Source: Eopsaltria australis
Lineage: Eukaryota > Chordata > Aves > Passeriformes > Petroicidae
Reading direction: 5' to 3'
DNA: 64,000 bases
Assembly: GCA_034509425.1 (NCBI GenBank)
Contig: JAVTVJ010001200.1
Span: 248,001-312,000 of the forward strand
The translations under genes were made by a program, and so were the position numbers. The notes below the pieces were generated by a model. That model did not search any database. It saw only the letters and a list, made by a program, of their open reading frames with translations, and was not told where the DNA came from. Each line of letters starts with the position of its first letter. The first letter of the stretch is position 1. Below, in pieces: positions 11,175 to 23,378 of the stretch.

Positions 11175-12200
11175 CTGCGGAGCCCCACGCGTGTCCGTGC
11201 GTGTCCAGAAGGTCCCGCACGCTGGCGGGCAGGGGCGGCCACGCGTGTCCGCGCACACCCGCGGGTCCCGCACACGGGCCCCCCGCGCGTTGCGCGGGCA
11301 CACGGCGGCACACACGCACAGAGGTGGGGACACACGTGGGCACCTGTGCGGGCGGGCACGGGGCACAGGCAGCGGGCGCGTGTGTGGGGACCCCTGTGCA
11401 CACGCAGCTGTGGCCACTCGTGCGAGGGATCACGCGTGCACGGGTAAACACGCACACGGTGCACACGTGTGTGCAAGCGTGGGTACGGCCCTTGCACACG
11501 CACACGCGGGGGACACGGCCCACGCGAATGTGGGGGTGACACTCTCCAGCCCACACGCACGCATCCACAGGACACGCAGGGGGGCACAGCCACCAGCCCA
11601 CGCACGCGCGGGGGGCACGGCTTGTGCACATGCGGGGGACAGAGCCTGTTTACACGCACACGTGGTGTGCACAGCCCACACACACGGACACGCGGGGGAC
11701 ACAGCCACCACCCCACGCACACGCAGGGGATCCAGCACGCACACACGGGGGCATAGCCCACGCACAAGTGGGATCGCAGCCCCCAGCCCACGCACACGCG
11801 GGTGCCACAGCCCCTTTACACGTACAAGCAAGGGACACAGCGCGCACACAAACACACGCGGGTGGCACAGCCCACGTGGAGAGAACACCCCCCAGCCCAC
11901 GCACACGCACACTCGGGACGCACAGTCCGTGTACACGCGGGGGAGAGGGCCACGAGCCCACGCACTTAAGGGCAAAGACCACGCACCCGCCGTGTGACAC
12001 ATCCCACGCACACGAGGTGGGACACAGCCCACGCACACGCGGGGTCACACTCTCAGCCCACGGACACGCGGGGAACGCAGCTCACACTCTCGGGGGGCAC
12101 CGCCATGCACCCGCGGGGGTCACATCCTCCAGCCCACGCACCCGCGGGGTCATACCCTGGGGTCACACCCTTCGGCCCACGCACGCTCGTGGGACACATC
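11175..12200. repeat. CACACGC-rich degenerate tandem tract
   Basis: About 1 kb dominated by cccacgcacacgcgggg-like units with acagcc spacers of irregular period. All frames of both strands stay open in long stretches because of the repeat, not because of a gene. Confidence 0.85.
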
Positions 12201-12270
12201 CCACCCCTCTGGGGGTCCCGCGGGTCCAGTGTGGGGGTCGGGGCTGAAGCGGGGGGAGCGCGCGGCGTGG

Positions 12271-12289
12271 CAGCGCCCCCTGGTGGCGG
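12271..12289 (-). promoter_or_regulatory. Strong CTCF-like motif between GLI1 and INHBE
   Basis: Minus-strand reading CCGCCACCAGGGGGCGCTG is a near-consensus CTCF core. It sits at the right edge of the CpG-dense tract and lies between the GLI1 and INHBE transcription units. Confidence 0.65.
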
Positions 12290-12299
12290 CGGGCGGGGC

Positions 12300-14520
12300 C
12301 CGTTGTGCTCCCCCGGCCGGTGCCGCCCGTGACCGGGGCGAGCCCCGAAGGTGACGGGGCCGTGCCGCGCACGCCGCTGACCCCGGAGCCGCTTACCGGG
12401 ATTACCCCGCCAGGAACTCTGGTGTCGCCGGCATTAGCCTGTCCCCTGTCCCCGGTGTCACCGCGCACCGGGGGTGGCTTCACTTTTTCACGGTGTGACA
12501 GCTCCGGGACCCCCAGGGCAGAGAGGCAACACGGGGACCGCAGTGACAGGATTTCAGCATCCCTCAGCTCCCAGCCGTGGCCTGCAGAATCCATTCCCTG
12601 CCTCAGTTTCCCTCCCCTCTATCCTCATCTGAGATCAGCTCCTTCGTTCACAGTGGGGGTGAGGAGGGGTCTCCGCTCCCCAGGGAGCCCCCAGCACACC
12701 GCGGAGATGACAACGGCTGCAGGGTCAACCCCTTCCTCTGGCAGGAGGGGGAAACAGGCAGCGGGGTCCTGGGGTGCCCTCTGAGTCTGCCATGGCTCGA
12801 GTCCCACCACAGCAGCACCGAAACAGGGCTGAGGGGGTGGGGACCAGTGCGGGGTGGGCACAGGTGAGGGGTGGGCACAGGTGGAGGGGGGCACAGGTGA
12901 AGGGGTGGTGCAGGTGAGGGACTGCCTCCATCCCCGTTTTGTAACGGGCATAAGCGGCTCAGCAGCTTTACTCCTGCGATGAGTGTGACCCTGGATAAGC
13001 TGCTTGGGGTCCGGGGACTTGTCCCGAGCCCACCCTCCTCTCCTCACGGAACCATCCGCATGGTGAGACTGTCCCAGGTCCCTTCTGCCACCAGCTCTGA
13101 GTCCCTGGGTGTAACCAACACCTGGGCAGACCCTGGGAGCAGCTCTCGACCACCACACCCCGACCCGGCCACATCCCCCACCTCACGAATAATCCCGGTC
13201 TCCTGTTTGGGAAAGTCAAAGCAGCTCAGAGCAGGGCCAGATGATCCCCCAGATTAGGGATTTACTGATGCCACTACAGCCAGCTCAGCACCTCGCTGTA
13301 GGGGCAGCGTGTCAGTGTGTCAGTGAGTCAGCACATCGCGCACACGCATGTGGGCACCCCCCTCCACACTAGAACACGCTCACTGCCACGGGGAAAACAA
13401 AGCAAAACTTCCCTTGCTGGCAACAGAAAACCCATTCCTGGTGTCTTGGTGGGATGTTCCGCGTGGCTGGATGAATTCCGTCCTGGAATGCTGATTTGGG
13501 AGGGGGACAGGGCGGCTCTACAGACACCACACGCATCCCCGTGTGTCTCCTGGGGATCCAGCTCCCAGCATGTGCATGGCAGCACGTGCCCCCAGGACAC
13601 GGACTGGGGCTGTGCGAGCGCCCAGGAGGCTGAGGCGTCCTGCAGGTGCTGTTGGCTTTTGCCCACAGCAGGGATATTTTGGGAGCGCGGTGATGGCCGC
13701 AGTGCCCCGGGCGCCGGGGGTTGCCCGCTGCGCTGGCTGATGAAAGCTGCCCTTTGGTCGCTGGCAGGGCCAAGCTGGGAAATCAAGGGGGTTTGTCCCC
13801 AGATAAAACAGCCCCAAACTGAGCTTTGAGCGGGTGTTTGCGCAACAGGGACCCAGGCCAGCGTGTGGGATCTCAGCGGGATGAGCAGGGGGCATTGCCT
13901 CCCGCTCCAGGAGCATCCCACCCCAAATCCCGCAGGAGACTCCCCGTGACCCACTGCACCCTCTGTCTGTGATGGGGCTGAGGCTGGGGTCCCTGCGTGG
14001 TGTTTAGGAGAACACACAAGGGGGACTGGGGAGAAGGGACATGGTCAGGGGCTTTGCAGTGGGGCCCAGGATTTGGGGGTGGGCTGTGGTTCAGCATTTG
14101 GGATCACCCCCCCAGTGAGCCAGAGTGACCAGAGCTCCCTTTGGGATTGCTGCAGGTGGAGAGCAGCATCTCCCAGTTGGGTGATGCCTCTCAGTACCTG
14201 CCTTGCTGGGACGTGGCTTTGATGTTCCCACTGCAGACCACCCCTCTCCAGTCCCCAGGGAGGTGGGACCTGGTTCCCAGCCCCTCCTTGATTCCTGGGA
14301 ACCCCATCTGCAGACAAGACCCCCCCTTCAGAGGCCTCATGAGCACATCAGGAGCCCCTCAAAACCCCTGTCCCCACAGCCCCCAGTAGGGCAATGCCAT
14401 GCAGCTCCTGTGCTACTCCAGCCCCAGTGCCTGAGGGATCTGGGCCCTTCCGGCCAAGCAGGACCTTCTCCTTCTCCCCATCCATGCAGGTGGTCCCAGG
14501 AAAAAGCAGCCAGAGCCTGG
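12300..14520. other. Spacer upstream of GLI1 / downstream of INHBE, no gene seen
   Basis: Only short repeat-free sequence, a short acaggtgagggg-type repeat at 12840-12920, and no open frame with homology or flanking splice sites that I recognise. Confidence 0.5.
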
Positions 14521-14538
14521 ATCTTGCATTTCTACCCA

Positions 14539-14544
14539 TTTATT
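14539..14544 (-). terminator. INHBE: Poly(A) signal for INHBE
   Basis: AATAAA on the minus strand, about 950 bases downstream of the INHBE stop. It is the clear canonical signal found before the next gene, implying a 3' UTR of roughly 14520-15489. Confidence 0.55.
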
Positions 14545-15489
14545 TGGGAAGTTGCACCAAAATGTTAGATAATAAATTAAAGAAGACCTGTGGGTGCATG
14601 AGGGAGGGGAAGGCAGAGTGGGGCCTTTGGCAGAGAGGGTGGAGCACCAGGGAGTCCCAACGGCTGCAGGAACTGAGAACGTAGGAACAGCTGCAGAACC
14701 AGTGGCACAAAGCAAATCTGTGCCTTGAGCGTGGTCTTGAAGGCAAAGTTTGAGCCAGACCTCCCCTTATGGAGGCACCAGACTGGAGGAGACCTGGCTG
14801 GGAGGTGGGAGCAGGGGGAGAAAGCACAAATCCAGGGAAAAGGGAAGCACACAGGACCTGGAAGGTTGGCCCTCGCAGCTCCATGTCCTCCAGGGATCAG
14901 AGAACTTTGTCCAGTCACTGCTGTTTTGGGGTCCTTGATGAAGTCCTATCCTTCATCCTCCCCTCCCAGGCCTGTTATTTGTGCCCCATTCCATCTGTGC
15001 CTGAACTGGAAGGTTTGTTCCAGGAGGGAAACAAGTGGGACTGCCTTGTCCTCCAGATTCCCGCATGGAGGAAGCAGCTCCTCAGTTTCTGCATCCCACT
15101 CTGCCCCCAAGGAAGCCACGTCCCAACCCCTCATCGGACACTGAATGTGAACCAAGCAGGGTCCCCCACACCAGAGGGGAATGTGACCACCAGGAATGTG
15201 GGATCAGCTTGGGAACAGTGCAGGCAGAGATGTCCACAGTCCTCAACACCCACAGCCCAGGCTGGGGCAGTCCAGTGTGGCCTTGGCCCTGTCCCATATG
15301 CCCCCAGAGCCCCCTGTTCTAGGCGGTCTCTGGGGACTCCATGCCCCCCCGATCCTGTCCCACCCAACCTTTCCAAAGGGGTGCATTGCACCAAGGGCTG
15401 ACTCCAGCTCACGGAGCTCTCCAGCTCCCTCCCCTTCCACCAGAGGGACAATCCTGGAGAAGGGGGGTCCCAGCACAGCTCCCCCAGCC

Positions 15490-16229
15490 CTAACTACAGC
15501 CACAGGCATCAACGATCATGTCGGGAATGTCAGTCTTGACAATGTTGCTGTTGCGATCGAAGTAGAGGACGGAGAGCGGCCGGCGCCGCGTGGGCACGCA
15601 GCAGGAATGCCCCGACGCCTGGATGTTGTTGGCTTTGACGAGGTTGAAGACGGCTGTGTGGAAGGAAGAGGCCATGCCAGGGCTGCCTGCCATGTGCAGA
15701 GGGCACTGGCCCACGCAGTAGTTTATCTGGTAGCCCTCGGGCTTGATGATCCAGTCGTTCCAACCGATGTCACGGAAGTCCACGTAGTAATCCTTGCGGC
15801 AGCACAGGTTGGAGTTCTGGCTGCAGCGGAGGCTGCGCTTGGCCACGTGGTGTTCGGGCTCCCTCACCTTCACCTTGGCCACCAGGAAGGGCTGGTGGGA
15901 CCAGCTGGCATTGACCTGTGCCGTGACATCGCTGCCATCCCCGCAGCCCTCCAGTTCCAGCCTCAGGGTCCGGCTCTGCGCCTCGAAGAAGCTCTGCAGG
16001 GCCGGCAGGAGGGGGAAGGAGCGCCAGCCGCTGCCCGCCGTGCTCAGCCGCCTCTCCCCCAGCAGCGTGCGATTGCCCCCGGTCTCACCGGCCAGGAACA
16101 TCCTCAGGGTGAGACTGGCCCGGGGCACTCGCAGGTAGAGCCAGAGCTGAGCCTGCAGGATGCGAATGTCCTGGTCCTGCGCCTGGCTGAACTGGAACTG
16201 CAGCCCCAAACGGGAGGGAGATGTGAGAT
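15490..16229 (-). CDS. INHBE: INHBE coding exon 2 (prodomain end and mature ligand)
   Basis: Starts after CCCCTCAG with DLTSPSRLGLQFQFSQAQDQ and ends GCGCS followed by TAG at 15492-15490. Carries the entire cystine-knot growth-factor domain (residues about 234-347). Confidence 0.95.
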
Positions 16230-17109
16230 CTGAGGGGAGAAAGGGATGAGGAGGTGAGAGTTGAGGGATGCTCCCCCGCCATCCAGCCAGTCAACACTTC
16301 CAGCTTCCTCTGTCCTCCACCCTTCCCTGGGAATGCAGCCTTCGGAATGGGATGCAGAAGGGGAGCCTGGAATCACTTGGTCCTTCTTCACGGGTTGAGG
16401 CTGGAAAGTGTTTCCAGCTTCCCAGGCTAATCCTGCAGCTCCCAGCTCTAACTACTCAGGAGTCCCAAGCATCCTGGGGAGCCCCGTGTTTTGGGGGGGG
16501 CTGGGGACGGGGGACCTCCCTTGCAGCCCCTCGGGCCCAGGGTCCTACAGGCAGGAGCAGGAGAGGGGCCACCTCCCCCTCCCAGGTTGAGCCCTCGCGG
16601 GGCAGCGGCGCCGGGATGTCACCGATGCGCGACAGGTGCGGTGACACCCGAGCCACGCACAGCCCGCGTGGGTCCGGGTCCCCGCACCTCGCGGGGCTGC
16701 GCGGCTCTGGGGGTCCCTAGAGCGCAGGACACGGACCCCACGCCCCGGGGCTCACCCTCGCCCCGTCGGAGACAGCGTGGGCTCCCACGGGGGTCGCGCA
16801 CCCACCTGTCTCCGCGAAACTGATGATCTCGTAGCCCTGCTCCTCCTCCTCCTCCCCGGTATCACCGGGGCTCCGCCGGGCGCCTCCCGCCTGCAGCCGC
16901 CGCAGGGCGCGGGCCACGGCGGCGCGGGGCACGGCGTGGGCGAGCCGCGGCCGATCGCGGAGCCGCAGCTTTTCCAGCAGCTGCTTCTTGGCCACCTCTT
17001 CCAGCAGCCGCCGCTCCGCGGCCGCCGGGCACGACGGACAGCGCGGCTCGGCCACCGCGCACAGAACCGCGGCCAGCAGCAGCCACGGGCCCGCGCCGCG
17101 CCCCGCCAT
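15490..17109 (-). CDS. INHBE: Inhibin/activin beta E chain precursor
   Basis: Secreted TGF-beta superfamily subunit (activin E). Two coding exons: 16806-17109 (304 nt) and 15490-16229 (740 nt), joined in phase 1 across GTGGGT...CTCAG. They give 347 residues, close to the 350 of human INHBE. The signal peptide is GPWLLLAAVLCAVA (residues about 7-20). The prodomain holds the conserved YEIISFAETG junction and sequons NRT and NAS. The mature 114-residue domain has all nine activin-beta cysteines, including CCRKDYYVDF, NYCVGQCPLHMAGSPG, SCCVPT and C-terminal DACGCS. The processing site reads HHVAKR and lacks Arg at P4. CCRKDYYVDF (human CCRRDHYVDF), position next to GLI1 and the SPGMASSF context favour INHBE over INHBC. 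Confidence 0.95.
16806..17109 (-). CDS. INHBE: INHBE coding exon 1
   Basis: ATG at 17109 is chosen because a hydrophobic signal sequence follows immediately. An in-frame ATG farther upstream would add basic, non-signal residues. Contains EPRCPSC and the leucine-rich LLEEVAKKQLLEKLRL segment typical of activin beta prodomains. Confidence 0.93.
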
Positions 17110-17329
17110 CCGCGCCCACCGGACGGGACGAGATGAGCACCGGGAGCGGCACTGACGGGGCGGGACCGTCACCGGCACCGAGGGACCGGCACCGACCGGA
17201 CGGGACCGGGAGCGGCGTGACGGGAGCGCGTCGATTGGAGGGGAGCGTCACCGGGAGCAGCGCCGACGGGACGGGAGCAGCACCGGGAGCGGTGCGGCGG
17301 GGCCTGCTTTGGGCACCTGCGGCCGGGGG

Positions 17330-17380
17330 CGGTCCCGCCGCCCCCCCGCCCCCCGCCATTGGCCGCCGCACCTGCCCGTC
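17330..17380 (-). promoter_or_regulatory. INHBE: INHBE core promoter candidate
   Basis: On the minus strand a GGCCAATGG CCAAT box (17357-17363) is followed by GC boxes (ggggggcgggggg), about 240 bases before the ATG, within a CpG-dense region running 16680-17400. Confidence 0.55.
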
Positions 17381-17409
17381 CCGTCCCGTCGGGGATTACC
17401 GGGATTAGC

Positions 17410-18770
17410 ACCCCACCCCCGCCTCCCCGCGGGGGGGTCGGTGAGCAGCCCCCCATCCTCCCTCGTTCCCGGTCCCTGCCAACCGTCGGGTCGCTGCGGG
17501 AGGAGTCCCACGGGGGCCCGAGCACGGGCCCCGCCGTGCCCGCGTGGGCTGGACACGAGTGAGGGGCGAGGGGTCGTGCAGGGGGAGGTTCATAGGGTGT
17601 GCACAGACAGTGGAACACGCAGAGCTGCGTGGGCGAGAGGCTCCGTGCGCTGGGCTCTGCCTGTGGGTAACCCTGGCATCTGCCCACGGGGAAGAGGGAT
17701 CCTGGCCAGCTCCCCAGTACGGGCAGCGGGATCCTCCAAAACCTTCAGGGAATGAGGGTGGGGCACATCCTGATCGGCGGAGGAGCCTCAGCACCGGAGC
17801 AGCCAGCAGAAGAGATCCCAGCTCAGCTGCCCACCCATGGACCCCACAGACCTGCCCCCAGCCTGGGCACTGCCCCCCGGGCACCCCCGAGCCATCCTGG
17901 CAGTGACAGTCCCTTTGGGTGCTGACAGGATCCTGCAGGGATCAAGAGGCTCCTGGGATGTCCCTGCAGCTCCTGGGGACTGTCACATCTCTGGGCTTTT
18001 GTCACTCCCACCAGGTGATGGGTTTGGGGCTGTGAGCCCACCGCTTGGACCACCTGCTCCATCCTCAGCCCGGGGCAGAGCAGGGAAGGGCCAGTGAATG
18101 CTCGCACCGTGTTCCCTCCTCCTCACGCTATAAAAAGGGGATTTGTGCATCCTGCAAGCTCAGGAGGTGATGTCCAGTATCACATCAACCTGAAGATGTT
18201 TCTCGGACTCTTTCGAGCGGGATGTGCAGGCTGAGGCAGAGCAGGGGCTGGCAGAAACCTCCCGAAAGTGATGCAAGGTGCCACGGTGTTGGAGGATCGG
18301 CAGAGCCCAGCTGGAGCAGGGAGCCAGGGAACTTGAAGCCCTGCCAGGCCAGCGCTCCGGCATGTCCTGTGCCCACCGCGCTGCGCTCCGACTCCAAGGT
18401 CTTGACCACACGGAGCCCCTGGCCCGGGCCAAGCCAGAGGTGCCATGTAAACAGAGTGGGCTGTCTGGGAAAAAGCACCCACTGGAGATGATGCAACCAC
18501 GGAGCAAGGGGCAAAGGGCTCAGCTGGCTGGGCCCGCTGGCAGCTCCCAGAATAGCCCAGGAATGTCAACAGAGAGGAAAGAGTGGGCACAGGTTGGCCT
18601 GGGAGCACGGATCCCACAGGGCCTGGGAGCCCTGGCTGCAGGCAGGAGCAGGATGGAGCAGGTGGCATTTCCAGCCAGGTGCAGGGTGCACATGCTCATG
18701 GGCAAAGATGTTCCCACATGGAGACTGACTTCTTACACAACCTGGAGTGACAGGAACAGGGGTGGTGTCT
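17410..18770. other. INHBE-INHBC spacer, no gene seen
   Basis: Unique-looking DNA without supported exons. It holds a lone TATAAAAAG at 18129-18137 on the plus strand with no recognisable transcript downstream. Confidence 0.5.
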
Positions 18771-18789
18771 TCCCACTGACAGAGGATGG

Positions 18790-18982
18790 AGTTAGATGGG
18801 ATTTTGGGGAGCAATTCCTCACTGTGAGGGTGGTGAGGCACTGGTGCAGGCTGCTCAGAGAAGCCCCATCCCTGAAGTGTTCAAGGCCACTTTGGACAGG
18901 GCTTGGAGCAACCTGGGATGGTGGAAGGTGGAACTGGATAATCTTTAAGGTCCCTTCCAACCCAAACCATCCTGAATTCTAT
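18790..18982 (+). mobile_element. CR1 LINE 3' end fragment
   Basis: Sense CR1 tail with aattcctcactgtgagggtg, ttggagcaacctgggatggtg and cttccaacccaaaccatcc, ending at attctatga. Confidence 0.9.
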
Positions 18983-19626
18983 GATGCACACTTACACATG
19001 TTCAGGCCCTCTCTGAAATACCTGGATACCTGCTCCATTTTGGACACGCTCCTTGTTCCCCACACTCCCATTGCCCTGTGCTGAATTCCCCCATCCCTGC
19101 CAGATCCCAGAGCCGGGATTGGAGCTGTGGCACAGCAGGAAAGCGGAGATGAAGTGTGGCAAAACGAGCTCTCCAACACACCCACCCTCCATTCCAGGCT
19201 GGGAATTCAAAGGGATTAACCCTGTTCAACCTGCCCATGGGGCAGCACCCCATGAACCCCCATTGCACCTCCAGCTTAGCGAGAGCATCTGATCCCCAGC
19301 CCCTCACACCGCGTGCCCCCCGGCACGCTCCGGCCCCCGGATCTAGGGCAGGGGTCAGCGCGGAGCCGCGGCGGCTCTTGCACCCATTGCATAATTGTGT
19401 TGTTGATTAAGCGGTTCCCAGAAAGCAAAGCCCAGGGTCTGACCTGACCAAAATACCCCCCAAGGTCCCCCTGGGCCCAGCACCTGGTGCACACATGGCT
19501 CCGGGGCCTCTGACCCCGTGGCCGTTGGGGCGAACGTGGCACTGGTGACCTGACCTGGAGGTGACAACTGACTGGGCTAAGCCAGGACCCCACAAGAGCT
19601 CGTGCACCAGTGCCTGAGTGTGGCTC

Positions 19627-19935
19627 GTGGAATCATGGAATCATGGAATCATTAAAGTTGGAAAAGCCTGGATTGTTGAGTCCAACCATTAACCCAGGAC
19701 AGCCAAGGCCACCACCAAACCACGTCCCCAGCTGCCACATCCACACATTTTTTGAGCACTTCCAGGGATGGTGGCTCCACCACTGCTCTGGGCAGTGCAT
19801 TCCAGAGCTTGGCCACCCTTTCCATGAAGAAATTTTCCTTAATCTCCACACTAAACTTGTCCCAGCACAACTTTGGGCCATTTCCTCCTGCCCTGTTGCT
19901 CATTCCCTGGGAGAAGAGCACCGGTCACCACAGTG
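19627..19935 (-). mobile_element. CR1 tail fragment
   Basis: Antisense CR1: repeated ggaatcat octamers at its start, then ttgttgagtccaaccattaa, gatggtggctccaccactgc and gggcagtgcattccagagc. Same subfamily as the copy at 8951-9190. Confidence 0.92.
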
Positions 19936-19939
19936 GTGC

Positions 19940-22160
19940 CACTGGCTGGGAATGGGCCATGAGACTGGGAATTAAACATTAACTCTTCAAGGCAAGGGAA
20001 GGGACTGTCAGAAATTCCCACCCCTCCCGGGTGCAGGGACACTTGGCACAGTGTGCCTGGACCTTTGCTTCAGGGGCTGTTGATACTGGCAAAGGCTCCT
20101 TCCAGCACATCTGTCCCCTCCTGGAGCGGAGACCAAGCGGACATTGTGACTGTCCCCGTCCGTGTCACATCTGCATCTGGGTTGATTCCGTGGATGCCAT
20201 GTCCCCATGGCACTGCTGTCCTGGGGGCTGCAGGGTGGGCTCCCCACTGGCCTTACTGGTCCAAACAGGGCAATCTCCCAGCACTGGGCCTGAGCCACCC
20301 CTTCCAAAGTCTCCTGAGAGATCAGGGGACACCAGCAGAGCACAGGGAGGAAGCATCCCTGACTCCAGGGAATCACTCTTCCCTGACTGCACCTTCCTCA
20401 CCCTGCATGTTCCCCACATGGGCAGTGCCACTTTGACACCCTGAGCCTTGGGCACCCCGTGCTGTGGGTGAGGAAGGGGCTGTCAGCTACATCCCAGTGC
20501 CTCTTTCCCATGGGAGTGGGACAAACCTCAGCACAGCATCTCAGGGTTGTGCTGCATGAGCTGTAGGGTCTGTGGGGCCACAGGAGCAGCCAGCAGCTCT
20601 CTTGCCCCTTCCCTTGTCCCTGCGTGCCCAGAGCTGCTGCATCCCAGGAAGCTTGGCACTGGCTCCAGGGAAGTTGTTTGTTCAATAAATATAGACAGTG
20701 AAATTGAGGCGTTGGAAAAAGAAGGGAAAAAACAAACACCAAACCCTCTTTGGGTTTGCGCAAGTGGCCTTGGATCCCAGACAGGATCGATCCCCGAGCC
20801 TTCCTCCCTTCCCGTGTGGCAGGAACGCTTTGGGTCCAAGGCACCTGGACATCTGGATCTGGGGACATGGGGGTCCCTGCTCCATCGGGGCTGGTGGGAG
20901 GACACGTGGGCACTGTCACCTGCTTGTGGCCCTTCCATCCCTTCTCCAGGTGTCACAGGTCCTCCAGGACAGCACATCCCTGCTCCAGCTGGAGCTGCTC
21001 GTGGCTTGTGGTTCGCTCATCCTGGAGCAGGCAGAGATGAGGAGAGGGTCTGACAGCACCTCCTCACTCTTCTGACCCTTTCCCAACCTGGATCAGTTCT
21101 GTCCCAGCCTCGGAGTCAGTTGTCAACCCTTATAGGTGGATCCCAGGACTGAGGTCACCCAGCTGGGGACATAGGGGTCCCCATTCCGTTGGAGTTTCAC
21201 GGGAGCATCTACTACAGAGTGTGGCATGTGGCCAAACACTGTCACCTGCTCCTGGCTCTTCCTTCTGTTCTCCACGTGGGAAAATCTGCATCCTGCCCTG
21301 GCTCCAGCCAGAGCTGCTGATGGCTCATCACCCTGGGGTGGGCAGTGGATGCAAAGCTGGGAAGGGAGAGGGTCTGACTCCAGCTCTTCCCTCTCCCCAC
21401 CTGGATCAGGCTCTGTTCAGGCTTCTGGGGTTGGTTGTCAGCGCTTGTAGCGCTTGTAGGGTGGACCCCAAAATCCCCCAGGACCCCCCTCCCAAGTGTC
21501 CCAGCCCAGCACCTTCTCCCCTCTTTTCCAGTGCTCGCACATGGGGGACACGTGGGGAACGGTGGAGAAACCTGAACCTGCTGTTACGTAACGGGGCCGA
21601 TGTGTCGGAGCCGCCCTTTGCCCCCCGCTCTCACGGCCCTGACATGTCCCACTTTGCTGTCACCAGGCTGGCTCTGGCTGCAGGCCAGGGATGGCCCAAG
21701 GGGATGCTCTGCAGTGGGGGAGCTGTGGGGTGAGGGAGGTTGGGGGTGGTCCTGGGTGCTGAGGTTGCCCCAAAGTTCATCCACTTCAAAAGGCAGAAGA
21801 GTTTCTCGGTTCTGTCCTGATTTGGGACAGGGATGGCCAAATACAGGGGGTTTTGGTGGAATGGGGAATTTGGCCCAAGCAAGGAATGGCACCTTTCCTG
21901 GTGGGAGTTACAAACCCCCTGTGTCCAGAGGGCTCCCATGTTATGGCCTGGATCTGGTTGGGATGAATTAGGGGTTCTGCATCCCCCTGGGAAAGGCAGC
22001 TGAGGGGCAGAGAGCACGGGAGGTCTTTGGGAGCAGTGTGGAGATGCCCAATCCCACTGCCTGGGTTTTCCATGGCAGAATGGGTCTGTCCCGTGCCATC
22101 CCAGCGCTGCCCATGGCAGGAGCACTGGAAGATGTGCTGGTGAATGACAGGGCACACACG
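19940..22160. other. Spacer 3' of INHBC, no gene seen
   Basis: Two loosely related 350-bp stretches (about 20860-21080 and 21180-21430) share lctggagcaggcag and tggatcag wording, hinting at an old local duplication. A plus-strand ttcaataaatatag occurs at 20680. No supported exon. Confidence 0.45.
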
Positions 22161-22183
22161 TGGACACAGCACGGCTGGGAGTA

Positions 22184-22189
22184 TTTATT
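22184..22189 (-). terminator. INHBC: Poly(A) signal for INHBC
   Basis: AATAAA on the minus strand 447 bases downstream of the stop codon, implying a 3' UTR of about 460 bases. Confidence 0.6.
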
Positions 22190-22635
22190 GAGCACCAGCT
22201 AGCTGGGATGCTTGGAGAGGGAGACACATTCCTTCCTCTGGGATCAATTTCCCTTTCCTCTCCCCGCTCAGCTGCATGTCCAGCTGAGTGGGGCCATGGG
22301 GATGACCCCTGCCCTCTGTTCCAGTGAGCCCCAGCAGCCCAGGGTAGCCACTGGTGGGTCTTCCCCCAGGGAGCACCATGACCTTGGGTTGGCATGGTAG
22401 CTGGACCATCCTGATCCAGGCAGGAGAAGGCTCTGGAATCCATCAGGAGCTGGTCTGAGGGCTTGTGAGAGGAATCAGATCCGAAGGGGGAAAGAGCCGT
22501 GTGGGAGGTGAGAGAGGAGGGGACTTGCACATTCAGCATCACCCTTGACGCTTCACCCTCAGGAGGAGAAACCCCTCCTCGGCAGAGCTGCTGCCTCCCA
22601 GCCATGTCCTGTCCTCCCGCCCGCTCCGGCACTGC

Positions 22636-23378
22636 TCAGGTGCAGCCACAGGAATCCACGATCATGTCGGGAATGTCGGTCTTGACGATGTTGCTGTCCC
22701 GGTCGTAGTAGAGCAGGGAGAGGGGCCGGCGCTGGGTGGGAACGCAGCAGGAGTCCACGGCCGCCGCCGCGCTCGCCGCCTTGATGCGGTTGAGGACGGC
22801 GGTGTGGAAGGAGGCGGCGAGGCCGGGAGCGCCGGCCATGTGCAGCGGGCACAGCCCCGAGCAGTAGTTCATGTGGTACCCCTCGGGCTGGATGATCCAG
22901 TCCTCCCAGCCGATCTCCTTGAAGTCCACGAAAAATTCCTGGCGGCAGCACATCCGCGAGTCCCCGCTGCAATCAACGCCGCGGCGATGGACGCGGTGGG
23001 GTGTCCTGGCCCGGGCTTGGGCCACTACAAATGGCCAGTGGGAATCACTGTGGTCGGATGGCAGCGGGGACCCCCAGCCCTCTGGCACCTCCAGTTCCAC
23101 CGTGAGGCGCGGGGTCTCTTGTCCAAAGAGGCTCCGGACAGTTGGTCCAACGTCCAGTGTGGTCCAGCCGGATCTCTGCACCTCCAGCCGTGTCTCGCTG
23201 GCCACCGTCATGTTTGGCCCAGCCAGGTCCGGCTGCAGGAGCCTGACGGTGACGGGCTGTGCCCTCGGGCCAGGGGCTGCCCAGAACAGGTAGAGGGTGG
23301 CCTGGAGGATCTCAGTGCTCCCGGCCACCTCCTGGGAGAAGCGGAAGTGCAGGTGGACACTGTGGGACGTGGAGGATC
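22636..23378 (-). CDS. INHBC: INHBC coding exon 2 (prodomain end and mature ligand)
   Basis: Acceptor CACAG at 23380-23379. The phase joins G|GA TCC to read ESGSSTSHSVHLHFRFS, matching the mammalian ETGLST...LDFHFS. Stop TGA at 22638-22636. Confidence 0.94.

Noticed and set aside
10009..11631. 540-codon minus-strand open frame and overlapping long plus-strand frames
   Set aside because: CpG-island and CACACG-rich composition suppress stop codons; sequence is Arg/Pro/Ala/Gly-rich with no recognisable domain, and frames overlap on both strands.
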